A stretch of DNA of 25,305 nucleotides, taken from positions 1-25,305 of the forward strand of contig PFTZ01000051.1 of the NCBI GenBank assembly GCA_002789815.1, in the 5' to 3' direction. The stretch is from Candidatus Berkelbacteria bacterium CG_4_9_14_3_um_filter_39_23 (GTDB lineage Bacteria > Patescibacteriota > UBA1384 > GWA2-35-9 > CG2-30-39-44). Below, in pieces: positions 15,012 through 22,034 of this stretch (the first letter of the stretch is position 1; each line of letters opens with the position of its first letter). A program made the position numbers and the translations under genes. Below the pieces are notes generated by a model. That model had not been told where the DNA came from and searched no databases. It was given only the letters and a program-made list of their open reading frames with translations.

Positions 15012-15416
15012 ATGCTAATCCCCAGAAAAGTAAAACACAGAAAACATTTTAGAGGAAAAATGAAAGGTAAAAGTAACCGAGGACAAAATTTAGAATTCGG
15101 ATCTTTTGGGTTAAAAGCAACTGGGCGTGGATGGCTAAGTTCCCGACAAATTGAAGCAGCTAGACGCGCTATGACTAGAAAAATCAAAAGAGAAGGTCAG
15201 GTATGGATTAGGGTATTTCCTGATAAGCCGATTACCAAACAGCCAAACGAAACTGGTATGGGCGGGGGTAAAGGCGCGGTTGATCATTATGTGACAGTAA
15301 TTACTCCCGGCAGAATATTATTTGAAATGGACGGCGTAAGCAAAGAGCTAGCCAAAGAAGCAATGAGCTTAGCCAATTACAAATTGCCTTTTAAAACAAA
15401 ATTTATAGTCAAATGA
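15012..15416 (+). CDS. rplP: 50S ribosomal protein L16 with unusual loop
   Basis: L16 positions tRNA in the 50S A and P sites. The 134 residues start MLIPRKVKHRKHFRGKMKG and include FGLKATGRGWLSSRQIEAARRAM, VWIRVFPDKPITKQP and PGRILFEMDGVSKELAKEAMSLA. The conserved loop that reads RMGKGKG in E. coli is here GMGGGKG (residues 82-88; bases 15255-15275). The Arg that is hydroxylated in E. coli is therefore Gly. Overlaps rpmC by 4 nt. Confidence 0.98.
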   Translation: MLIPRKVKHRKHFRGKMKGKSNRGQNLEFGSFGLKATGRGWLSSRQIEAARRAMTRKIKREGQVWIRVFPDKPITKQPNETGMGGGKGAVDHYVTVITPGRILFEMDGVSKELAKEAMSLANYKLPFKTKFIVK

Positions 15417-15649
15417 AAAAAAGAAATCATTTTTTAGAAAAATCAAAACTAACCACAGCGCAATTAGTAGCTCAACTCAATATTTTAAAGAGTGATTTAA
15501 ACGATAGTAGAATTAAAATTCAATTGCAAAAATTTACTAAGCCACACAAAATTAACGAGTTGCGCCAGCAAATCGCGCAAATTAATACCATAATTAGTCA
15601 AAGAATTATTAAGGAGTCAAATGAAGCAAAGACAAAAAGGTCAAATTAA
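15413..15649 (+). CDS. rpmC: 50S ribosomal protein L29
   Basis: L29 is a small helical-hairpin protein at the tunnel exit beside L23. The 78 residues show the two-helix pattern with TAQLVAQLNILKSDLNDSRIKIQLQKF and the INELRQQIAQINTIISQR second helix. It is recognised by this pattern together with its fixed position between L16 and S17. It overlaps rplP by 4 nt and, unusually, overlaps rpsQ by 29 nt. Confidence 0.93.
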   Translation: MKKRNHFLEKSKLTTAQLVAQLNILKSDLNDSRIKIQLQKFTKPHKINELRQQIAQINTIISQRIIKESNEAKTKRSN

Positions 15650-15839
15650 AAAAGTTATTGACAAAAAAACAGTTAAGGTGGAAGTTAAGAAAATTAAGAC
15701 CCACCCCAAATATCTTAAGCAATTTAACTTGGTGAAGAATTTTTTGGCTGTTTCAACCAAAGAATATAAAGTAGGTGATTTGGTGGAAATTGAAGCAATC
15801 GCGCCAAAATCAAAACGGAAAACCTGGAAGGTATTATAA
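15621..15839 (+). CDS. rpsQ: 30S ribosomal protein S17
   Basis: S17 is an early 16S rRNA-binding protein with an OB fold. The 72 residues contain KVIDKKTVKVEVKK, the KTHPKYLKQF loop and YKVGDLVEIEAIAPKSKRKTWKV, matching the family though with a shortened N-terminus. The ATG is set by AAGGAG at 15611-15616 inside the end of rpmC. Its stop overlaps the next gene by one base (TAATG). Confidence 0.97.
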   Translation: MKQRQKGQIKKVIDKKTVKVEVKKIKTHPKYLKQFNLVKNFLAVSTKEYKVGDLVEIEAIAPKSKRKTWKVL

Positions 15840-16210
15840 TGTTAATGGATAAAACAATTTGCATAGTAGCAGACAATAGCGGAGTGAAAAAATTCCGAGT
15901 TTTTAAGGTGCTTGGGCGCGGACCCAAAAAAGCTGCTAGAATCGCTGGCATTGTGATAGGCAGCGCCATTGAAGTAATTCCCGAGTCGCCAATCAAGAAA
16001 AAATCAGTTTTAAAAGGCATTATTGTACGGACTAAAGCGCCTATCAAACGGAAAAACGGTACCACGGTTCGCTTTGATGACAATGCGGTTGTAATTTTAG
16101 GCGCTGACGAAGGCACCATTCGCGCCACCAGAATTATTGGTCCTGTTGCAAGGGAAATAAGAAGCAAAGGTTATAAGAAAATCATTTCACTTGCCAAAGA
16201 AATTATTTAA
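15839..16210 (+). CDS. rplN: 50S ribosomal protein L14
   Basis: L14 forms bridges to the 30S subunit and is the RsfS target in many bacteria. The 123 residues carry ICIVADNSGVKKFRVFKVLG, the basic VRTKAPIKRKNGTTVRFDDNAVVIL strand and GTIRATRIIGPVAREIRSKGYKKIISLAKE. Two starts four to six bases apart are possible (ATG 15839 or ATG 15845); the first overlaps the rpsQ stop by one base and is preferred. rplX begins immediately after the stop. Confidence 0.97.
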   Translation: MLMDKTICIVADNSGVKKFRVFKVLGRGPKKAARIAGIVIGSAIEVIPESPIKKKSVLKGIIVRTKAPIKRKNGTTVRFDDNAVVILGADEGTIRATRIIGPVAREIRSKGYKKIISLAKEII

Positions 16211-16552
16211 ATGAAAAATATCAAAATAAAAATTAGTGATTTGGTTTTTGTTAAAGCTGGCAAAGATAAAGGGAAAATTGGTCAAGTGATAAAAATTTTC
16301 CCAGCTGTGCGCAAAGCTGAAGTTCAGGGGGTTAACACTTTAAAGAAAAACGCCAAGCCTAGTAAAAAATACCCAAAGGGCGGAATTATTGACATCAGTC
16401 ATCCGATTGATGCGAGCAATCTTGCGCTGGTTTGCCCCAGTTGCAGAAAAATTACCAAAATTAAAATTGAAAGAAGTAACAAAAAGGTTACCAGAATTTG
16501 CCAAAAATGTCAGGCAGATTTAAGCATTAAACCAAAACCAAATGATAAGTAA
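16211..16552 (+). CDS. rplX: 50S ribosomal protein L24 with zinc ribbon
   Basis: L24 initiates 50S assembly. The N-terminal KOW motif is clear (VKAGKDKGKIGQVIKIFP, residues 14-31), followed by VQGVNTLKKNAKPS. The C-terminal part holds two CxxC pairs (C75-PSC78 and C97-QKC100), a likely zinc ribbon absent from E. coli L24. At 113 residues it is within the normal range. Its last 11 nt overlap rplE. Confidence 0.96.
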   Translation: MKNIKIKISDLVFVKAGKDKGKIGQVIKIFPAVRKAEVQGVNTLKKNAKPSKKYPKGGIIDISHPIDASNLALVCPSCRKITKIKIERSNKKVTRICQKCQADLSIKPKPNDK

Positions 16553-17117
16553 TTTTAAAAAATTTATAATTGAAAAAATTAATCCGCTGGTCAAAGTAGA
16601 ATTTAATATCAGCAACAATTTTGAATTACCTAAAATCGAAAAAATTACGATTAACTCTGGCTATGGTAAATTTCGCCAAGAAAAGGAAATGGTAAGAAAA
16701 CTCGGACAGGAATTAGCAACATTAACCGGACAAAAACCAGTTCAGGTAAAGGCAAAAAAATCTATTGCCGGCTTTAAATTACGACAAGGCGAAAAAGTGG
16801 CGTATTTAGTGACCTTGCGAGGTGTGAAAATGTATGATTTTCTTTCGCGTCTTATAAATGTTGCTTTGCCGTCAATTCGCGACTTTCGCGGACTGAATTC
16901 AAGGTTTGATCGCCAAGGAAATTTTTCTTTGGGTATTAAAGATCATGCTGTTTTTCCTGAAATCACTTTTGAGGATTTAAGCCAAAGTTTTAATTTAGGA
17001 ATAAATATAAATATTATGGCAAAAAACAGCAACCAGGCGAAATTCTTTTTACAAAAAATTGGAATGCCATTCCAAAAAAATACAACAACAAAAAAACAAG
17101 GAACAAACATTATCTAA
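16542..17117 (+). CDS. rplE: 50S ribosomal protein L5
   Basis: L5 binds 5S rRNA and contacts the P-site tRNA elbow. The 191 residues include LPKIEKITINSGYG, TGQKPVQVKAKKSIAGFKLRQGEKVAYLVTLRG, the FRGLNSRFDRQGNFSLGIKDHAVFPEI block and a C-terminal helix. It is shorter than usual before LPKIEK and carries an extra basic tail. It begins within rplX (11-nt overlap), so it is probably coupled. A 53-nt gap leads to rpsZ. Confidence 0.97.
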   Translation: MISNFKKFIIEKINPLVKVEFNISNNFELPKIEKITINSGYGKFRQEKEMVRKLGQELATLTGQKPVQVKAKKSIAGFKLRQGEKVAYLVTLRGVKMYDFLSRLINVALPSIRDFRGLNSRFDRQGNFSLGIKDHAVFPEITFEDLSQSFNLGININIMAKNSNQAKFFLQKIGMPFQKNTTTKKQGTNII

Positions 17118-17170
17118 ACCTCAATCATTAAATCATCAGTTTTTTAATAGATTGTAAATAATAAAGTCAT

Positions 17171-17356
17171 ATGGCGAAAAAATCGCAAATTGCAAAATCA
17201 AAAAGAAAACCAAAATTTACCTCTAGGCAGAAAAGCCGTTGTTTACTTTGTGGTAGACCGCGAGCATATATGAGATATTTTGGTATGTGCCGAATTTGTT
17301 TTCGTGAAAAAGCAACCAAGGGTGAAATTCCTGGCATCAGAAAAAGTTCGTGGTAA
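17171..17356 (+). CDS. rpsZ: 30S ribosomal protein S14, zinc type
   Basis: S14 is a 30S head protein. At 61 residues this is the short zinc-binding (C+) type with four Cys at 24, 27, 40 and 43, and the ending GEIPGIRKSSW typical of the family. The gene sits in the normal spc-operon position between L5 and S8. It is flanked by short AT-rich gaps (53 and 65 nt) in which I see no convincing promoter. Confidence 0.98.
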   Translation: MAKKSQIAKSKRKPKFTSRQKSRCLLCGRPRAYMRYFGMCRICFREKATKGEIPGIRKSSW

Positions 17357-17421
17357 GCTTTGTTTGATAATTAATATAATAAATTCTCCGACAGAAAAAA
17401 TAAATAAACAAAAATATTATT

Positions 17422-17808
17422 ATGGTCAACGATCCAATCGCAAATTTGTTAAACAACTTAAGAAACGGATATGCTTCGCGAAAAATAGAGATTGATATAA
17501 AAAAATCTCGCTTACTTTTGAATTTACTCAAGGTTTTCAAAAAGTATAAGTATATTGAGGATTTTAAGCTAAACGAAAATAAAAAATCAATTTCTATCAC
17601 GTTGGCATATAACGAGCAAGACGGAGCGATTCACAGCGTAAAACAAATTTCAAAACCAAGTCGCAGAGTATATGTGAATGCCAGCAAAATTCCTTATCCT
17701 AAAAATGGACGCGGAATTATTATAATAACAACCCCAGAAGGTTTGATGGCTCATTATGAAGCCAAAAAAAAGCATATTGGGGGAGAATTGATTTGTGAGG
17801 TAGAATGA
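17422..17808 (+). CDS. rpsH: 30S ribosomal protein S8
   Basis: S8 binds the central domain of 16S rRNA and represses the spc operon in E. coli. The 128 residues open VNDPIANLLNNLRNGYASRK and close with the conserved RRVYVNASKIPYPKNGRGIIIITTPEGLMAHYEAKKKHIGGELICEVE. It overlaps rplF by 4 nt. No S8-binding-like hairpin was recognised near rplE in this window. Confidence 0.98.
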   Translation: MVNDPIANLLNNLRNGYASRKIEIDIKKSRLLLNLLKVFKKYKYIEDFKLNENKKSISITLAYNEQDGAIHSVKQISKPSRRVYVNASKIPYPKNGRGIIIITTPEGLMAHYEAKKKHIGGELICEVE

Positions 17809-18365
17809 GCCGAATAGGAAATAAATTAATTAGCATTCCAGAAGAAACCCAAGTGGTAAAAGAAGGGCAAATGTTAGCATTTACTGGTAAATACGGCAAT
17901 ACAGAATTAGCAATTCCTAGATTTTTAAATATTAAAATCAAGGGGAAAAGTATAATGGTTGAAAACAAAAATGACAAATCGTATTACAAAGCTCAACACG
18001 GATTATTTCGCTCACTAATACAAAATTGTGTCACTGGCGTGTCAGACAATTTTAAAAAGGTGTTAGAAATTCATGGAGTTGGTTATTCGGTCAAACTGGA
18101 GAATAATCAAATAATAATGTTACTTGGTTTTTCTCACCCAATAATTTTGAAAATACCCGATGGTTTAGAAGCTAAAATTGAAAAAAATACCATAGCTATC
18201 AGCGGGATTGATAAACAGAAAGTTGGTCAGTTTAGCGCGCTGATCAGACAAATAAAAAAACCAGATCCATATAAAGGCAAAGGCATACGTTATAAAGGCG
18301 AAAAGATTCGCAAAAAAGCCGGTAAGGCTGCCAAAGCGATTGGTGGCAGGCAAGGAGCAAAATGA
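17805..18365 (+). CDS. rplF: 50S ribosomal protein L6
   Basis: L6 lies near the GTPase-associated centre and helps late 50S assembly. The 186 residues start MSRIGNKLISIPEE, contain two similar alpha/beta halves (the second with EIHGVGYSVKLENNQIIMLLGFSHPI), and end with the signature PDPYKGKGIRYKGEKIRKKAGK. It overlaps rplR by 4 nt. Confidence 0.98.
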   Translation: MSRIGNKLISIPEETQVVKEGQMLAFTGKYGNTELAIPRFLNIKIKGKSIMVENKNDKSYYKAQHGLFRSLIQNCVTGVSDNFKKVLEIHGVGYSVKLENNQIIMLLGFSHPIILKIPDGLEAKIEKNTIAISGIDKQKVGQFSALIRQIKKPDPYKGKGIRYKGEKIRKKAGKAAKAIGGRQGAK

Positions 18366-18652
18366 AAAAAGAACCTAGAAATTTTAAATTAACAATTAAC
18401 AGAAGTTTAAAACATATTGAAGGGCAAATTATTGATATGAATACCGGTGCGTCTATGGTTTATGTTTCGTCAAAAAAGATTAAAGATAAAATTACTAAAA
18501 TAAAAATGGCGGAATTGGTTGGCAAAAAAGTTGCGCAGATTGCTATGGAAAAGAATATTACTAAATGTTTTTTTGACCGAAAAAAACAAAAATATCATGG
18601 TCGGATAAAAGCTTTAATTGAAACTATGCGAAAAAATGGAGTAAAAATATAA
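18362..18652 (+). CDS. rplR: 50S ribosomal protein L18 (short)
   Basis: L18 binds 5S rRNA with L5. Only 96 residues, against roughly 115-120 in most bacteria, because the basic N-terminal arm is shortened. The conserved body is present: NRSLKHIEGQIIDMNTGASMVYVSS, AELVGKKVAQIAMEKNITKCFFDR and the terminal YHGRIKALIETMRKNGVKI. It overlaps rplF by 4 nt and rpsE by one base. Confidence 0.95.
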   Translation: MKKEPRNFKLTINRSLKHIEGQIIDMNTGASMVYVSSKKIKDKITKIKMAELVGKKVAQIAMEKNITKCFFDRKKQKYHGRIKALIETMRKNGVKI

Positions 18653-19101
18653 TGGCAGATTATAATCAAAAAAAAACAGAGTATGACGAGAAGGTAGTTG
18701 AAATCAGCCGGGTTTCGCGCACGATGAAAGGCGGTCGCAGAATTAGCTTCCGCGCTTTGGTGGTGATTGGGGATCGGCACGGTAAAGTCGGATTTGGGCT
18801 GGGAAAAGGTAAGGAAGTTTCAGTGGCAATCGATAAAGCCAAAGCGCGTGCCAAAAAGAAAATCGTGAAAGTGGAAATAGTTAATAACACTATTCCAAGA
18901 CCAGTTACCTTAAAATTTAATTCTGCTAAAATTATTTTGAAACCAGCTCCAATTGGAACATCAATTATTGCTGGTGGTTCTATTCGGGCTGTGGTAGAGC
19001 TAGCTGGTATTAAAAATATTGTGGCAAAAATTATTGGATCATCTAATAAAATCAATAATGCCAAAGCAACGATTTTAGCTTTGAGAAAGGTTTCAAAGTA
19101 A
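18652..19101 (+). CDS. rpsE: 30S ribosomal protein S5
   Basis: S5 works with S3 and S4 at the mRNA entry and influences decoding fidelity. The 149 residues include the double-stranded-RNA-binding-type domain with VSRTMKGGRRISFRALVVIGDRHGKVGFGLGKGKEV and the C-terminal PAPIGTSIIAGGSIRAVVELAGI with GSSNKINNAKATI. It is followed directly by rplO (one-base overlap), leaving no room for rpmD (L30), which usually sits between them. Confidence 0.98.
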   Translation: MADYNQKKTEYDEKVVEISRVSRTMKGGRRISFRALVVIGDRHGKVGFGLGKGKEVSVAIDKAKARAKKKIVKVEIVNNTIPRPVTLKFNSAKIILKPAPIGTSIIAGGSIRAVVELAGIKNIVAKIIGSSNKINNAKATILALRKVSK

Positions 19102-19514
19102 TGGATATTTTGTCAAATTTAAAACCGAAAATTCTAAAACCTAAAAAAAGAAAAGGTAGAGGCAACTCAAGCGGGAAAGGTCGGACTTCTGGTCGCGGAA
19201 CTAAAGGTCAGAAAGCAAGATCTGGCGCATCAAGGAATATACCAGCTTTTTTTGAAGGTGGGCAAACTAAGCTTGCTCAAAGATTGCCCAAACGTAGAGG
19301 CATTAAAGGCAGATCGAGAAAAGCTTTTCCAATTCAATACTCAGTGTTGGAAAAACATTTTAAGGATGGGGAAAAAATTACTTTGACAAAACTTATTAAA
19401 GAAAAAATTGTTGATAAAAATTGTCGTCTTGTCAAGGTTCTCAAAGATATTGAGCCCAGGAAAAGGTTTTTGATTTTTCTCGCGATGTCAGAAAAACTCA
19501 AAAAGAAAAAGTAA
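19101..19514 (+). CDS. rplO: 50S ribosomal protein L15
   Basis: L15 is a late-assembly 50S protein. The 137 residues show the glycine-rich basic N-terminus (KKRKGRGNSSGKGRTSGRG, KGQKARSG) and FFEGGQTKLAQRLPKRRG, then a C-terminal fold with KITLTKLIKEKIVDKN. It ends in a lysine run. In most spc operons secY follows directly; here 225 nt intervene. Confidence 0.97.
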   Translation: MDILSNLKPKILKPKKRKGRGNSSGKGRTSGRGTKGQKARSGASRNIPAFFEGGQTKLAQRLPKRRGIKGRSRKAFPIQYSVLEKHFKDGEKITLTKLIKEKIVDKNCRLVKVLKDIEPRKRFLIFLAMSEKLKKKK

Positions 19515-19739
19515 ATCAACCCAATAATATAACTTACGCAATTTTCAGCTCGGCAACATTAAATTATAAATAAGAAGTAAACGACCCACACAGCTTACTA
19601 GCGGGGTGTCCGTTTGTTTCGCTATCTGAAGATGGCTTCATCCTCCGTTTTAAATTATTATTTAAAAATAACTGGTTACGACTCAAATTGCGATAATTTG
19701 CGTCAGTCGTGAATAATTAACAGATAATAATCCCCATAA
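19515..19739 (+). promoter_or_regulatory. Long structured leader before secY
   Basis: This 225-nt gap is the longest non-coding stretch in the spc part. Stems visible are AGCG (19600-19603) with CGCT (19620-19623), TGAAG (19627-19631) with CTTCA (19636-19640) around ATGG, and CGACT (19679-19683) with AGTCG (19705-19709) enclosing AAATT (19685-19689) and AATTT (19695-19699). I see no clear terminator or good promoter; a weak candidate is TTGCGT (19698) with GATAAT (19723). It may be a regulatory leader for secY. A 25-codon minus-strand open frame (19641-19564) lies in it but is weak evidence for a gene. Confidence 0.4.
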
Positions 19740-21029
19740 ATGTTTAAAACACTGCGAAAAATTTGGTCTTTAAGGGACCTCCGTAAAAGAATTTTTTTAA
19801 CTTTTGTGCTTTTGATAATTATCCGTATGATAGCGCTGATTCCTATACCTGGCATATCAAATGAAACCTTGAAAGAATTTTTTTCAGGTAATCAAGTGCT
19901 CGGACTACTGGATATATTTTCTGGTGGCACTCTATCAAATTTTAGTATTGGACTAATGGGTGTTGGACCTTACATCACAGCGTCAATTATCATGCAACTT
20001 TTAACTTATATTGTTCCGTCGCTTGATGAATTAAACAAAGAAGGTGAATCCGGTCGTCAAAAAATAAACCAATATACAAGATATTTAACAGTTCCTTTAT
20101 CCATCGTGCAATCTTTTAGTTTGTTAGCGCTACTTAAAAGTCAGGGCGTTTTACCAGCGCTCGCGCCACTTGCTCTTGTGTCTATTTTACTTTCATCAAC
20201 TGCTATTACTATGATTTTTGTCTGGATTGGCGAAATTATTTCAGAAGAGGGGATTGGCAACGGAATGTCACTTATCATTACAGTCGGTATTTTGGCTAGC
20301 ATTCCTAATCAAGTTGCTAACACAACAGCGCTTATCGCCAGTGAAGGCGAAATTGACATGGTAAAGGTTTATGGTCTTATTGCATTTGTCCTAATCGCCA
20401 TATTTACGGTATTTTTTATCGTGTTAATGAATGACGCTATCAGAAAAGTTCCAATTTCTTACGCAAGAAGAATGACCGGAAAACTTTCTCATAGCACCAT
20501 TGATACTTTTTTACCAGTTAAAATTAACATTGCCGGAGTTATCCCGATTATTTTCGCGCTATCTATCATTGTATTCCCTGGGCTAGCGGGAAATTATTTA
20601 ACCCACGCTAGATCGGGCTGGTTGCAAACAATGGGAAGCAATATGGTGAAATTTTTTAATCCCGCAAGCTTAAGTTATGGCATAATGTATTTTTTATTAG
20701 TTGTTCTATTTACATATTTTTATACCGCTATTGTTTTTCAACCCAAGCAAATTTCTGAAAACCTTCAAAAGCAAGGTGGATTTGTTCCGGGTATTAGACC
20801 AGGAATTCAAACTTCAAATTATATTGAAATGATAGTCAGGAGAATCACCTTTCCTGGATCGGTGTTTTTAGGTATTGTGGCAATTTTGCCACTGATAATC
20901 CAGTCAGTTACGCACATAACCACTTTGGTTTTGGGTGGAACAGGAATTTTAATAATTGTGTCCGTTGTTTTTGAAACCGCCAATCAACTAAAATCACATT
21001 TAGTTACGCGCGATTATGAACACTACTAA
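19740..21029 (+). CDS. secY: Protein translocase subunit SecY
   Basis: SecY is the core channel of the Sec export system in the cytoplasmic membrane. The 429 residues have the N-terminal LRDLRKRIFLTFVLL, the plug-helix region (NQVLGLLDIFSGGTLSNFSIGLMGVGPYITASIIMQLL), GEWIxE-like IGEIISEEGIGNGMSLIIT, the cytosolic RRMTGKLSHSTIDTFLPVKIN loop and FQPKQISENLQKQGGFVPGIRPG before the last membrane helices. About ten transmembrane segments are discernible. No Shine-Dalgarno is evident. Its last 14 nt overlap an unrelated membrane-protein gene instead of leading straight to adk. Confidence 0.98.
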   Translation: MFKTLRKIWSLRDLRKRIFLTFVLLIIIRMIALIPIPGISNETLKEFFSGNQVLGLLDIFSGGTLSNFSIGLMGVGPYITASIIMQLLTYIVPSLDELNKEGESGRQKINQYTRYLTVPLSIVQSFSLLALLKSQGVLPALAPLALVSILLSSTAITMIFVWIGEIISEEGIGNGMSLIITVGILASIPNQVANTTALIASEGEIDMVKVYGLIAFVLIAIFTVFFIVLMNDAIRKVPISYARRMTGKLSHSTIDTFLPVKINIAGVIPIIFALSIIVFPGLAGNYLTHARSGWLQTMGSNMVKFFNPASLSYGIMYFLLVVLFTYFYTAIVFQPKQISENLQKQGGFVPGIRPGIQTSNYIEMIVRRITFPGSVFLGIVAILPLIIQSVTHITTLVLGGTGILIIVSVVFETANQLKSHLVTRDYEHY

Positions 21030-22029
21030 AAAATCGGTTGCTATATTTTATTTGTTTACAATGCTAGCGATTTTAGCTTTTGCCTATTGGGCAATGGCAA
21101 GCAATACTAACTCGTCAACTGCTGAAAACGAGTTAATTGCAAAAACAGATACTTTATCAGAAGATGCAAATTCTGCAAAAGTTCAAGAACAGCCCATAAA
21201 AAAAACAACGAATATTTACTATGGATTATCTGAAAATGATGCGACAAAAATTTATTTAAAATCCGAAAAAGAAAATAAACTGATTTATCGCGACAATGAC
21301 GAAAACGACAAAGTGCAAAAAACATACGGGGTAGTTAATAACAAAATTATTATTGCCGATAGCGTAAATTCGTCTTATAAAATTAATATGCTAAATACTG
21401 ACGGTAGCGGTAAAAAGGAGGTAATTTCCAGTAATATTTTTTCTGCCAACGCGCCCGAAGTTAGCACTGATACTACTTGGCTTTTAACTACCACTTTTTC
21501 CAACGCAGAAAGAGATTATGGTTTTAGTTTGTTTATACAAAATATCAGCGGAGCAAACAAAAGAAAAATTAGCCTTACTAACTCGGGCAATATTATTTCA
21601 CCTAAATTTTCATATGATACAAAAAAAGTTGCATACATTACAACAAATAATTCTAACGAGAGCAAAATTTTTGTTTATCAAAATTCAAGTAGCGAAACAA
21701 CGGAAATATATTCAACTTCATTGAATTTATTTGAGTTAGCATGGCTGGGTGATGACTTGATTTTTTCCGCCACTGATTCAACTCCGTTAAAATCAAATTC
21801 TATTGAATTATACCGTCTTAATATTGCCGAAAAAACCACGAAAAAAATAACTGATGACCAAGATTGCGAAAAAAATTTGCTTTCAATCAATGACAATTCA
21901 AATGTAGTTTATATAAATTCCAGTGAACCACAAGATACTATTAGCCAAATATTTGGCACTCCTGAAGATGTAAAAAAAGCGATTGATTTTAATTCAATTA
22001 AAGCCAGTTATATAGTAGGTATAGAATAA
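21016..22029 (+). CDS. Membrane-anchored TolB/beta-propeller-like protein
   Basis: I do not recognise a named family. The 337 residues begin with a basic N-terminus and a single hydrophobic segment (about residues 8-27, VAIFYLFTMLAILAFAYWAM). A Ser/Asn/Glu-rich linker to about residue 65 follows, then an extracytoplasmic domain with recurring strands resembling a beta-propeller: SPKFSYDTKKVAYITT (a TolB-type SPxFSPDGKKIAY motif), FELAWLGDDLIFSA, and IELYRLNIAEKTTKKIT. The Asp-Gly of the classical motif appears as YDTKK. The ATG lies within the end of secY (14-nt overlap), and the stop is 5 nt before adk, so it is firmly in the operon. It is asparagine-, serine- and lysine-rich, with no lipobox Cys. 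A role in envelope sensing or in export assistance is only suggested by the coupling to secY. Confidence 0.75.
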   Translation: MNTTKKSVAIFYLFTMLAILAFAYWAMASNTNSSTAENELIAKTDTLSEDANSAKVQEQPIKKTTNIYYGLSENDATKIYLKSEKENKLIYRDNDENDKVQKTYGVVNNKIIIADSVNSSYKINMLNTDGSGKKEVISSNIFSANAPEVSTDTTWLLTTTFSNAERDYGFSLFIQNISGANKRKISLTNSGNIISPKFSYDTKKVAYITTNNSNESKIFVYQNSSSETTEIYSTSLNLFELAWLGDDLIFSATDSTPLKSNSIELYRLNIAEKTTKKITDDQDCEKNLLSINDNSNVVYINSSEPQDTISQIFGTPEDVKKAIDFNSIKASYIVGIE

Positions 22030-22034
22030 AATAT

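Noticed and set aside
19564..19641. 25-codon minus-strand ORF in the rplO-secY gap
   Set aside because: GGAGG directly touches the ATG with no spacing, the product is short and unrecognised, and there is no promoter. Kept only as an observation about the gap.
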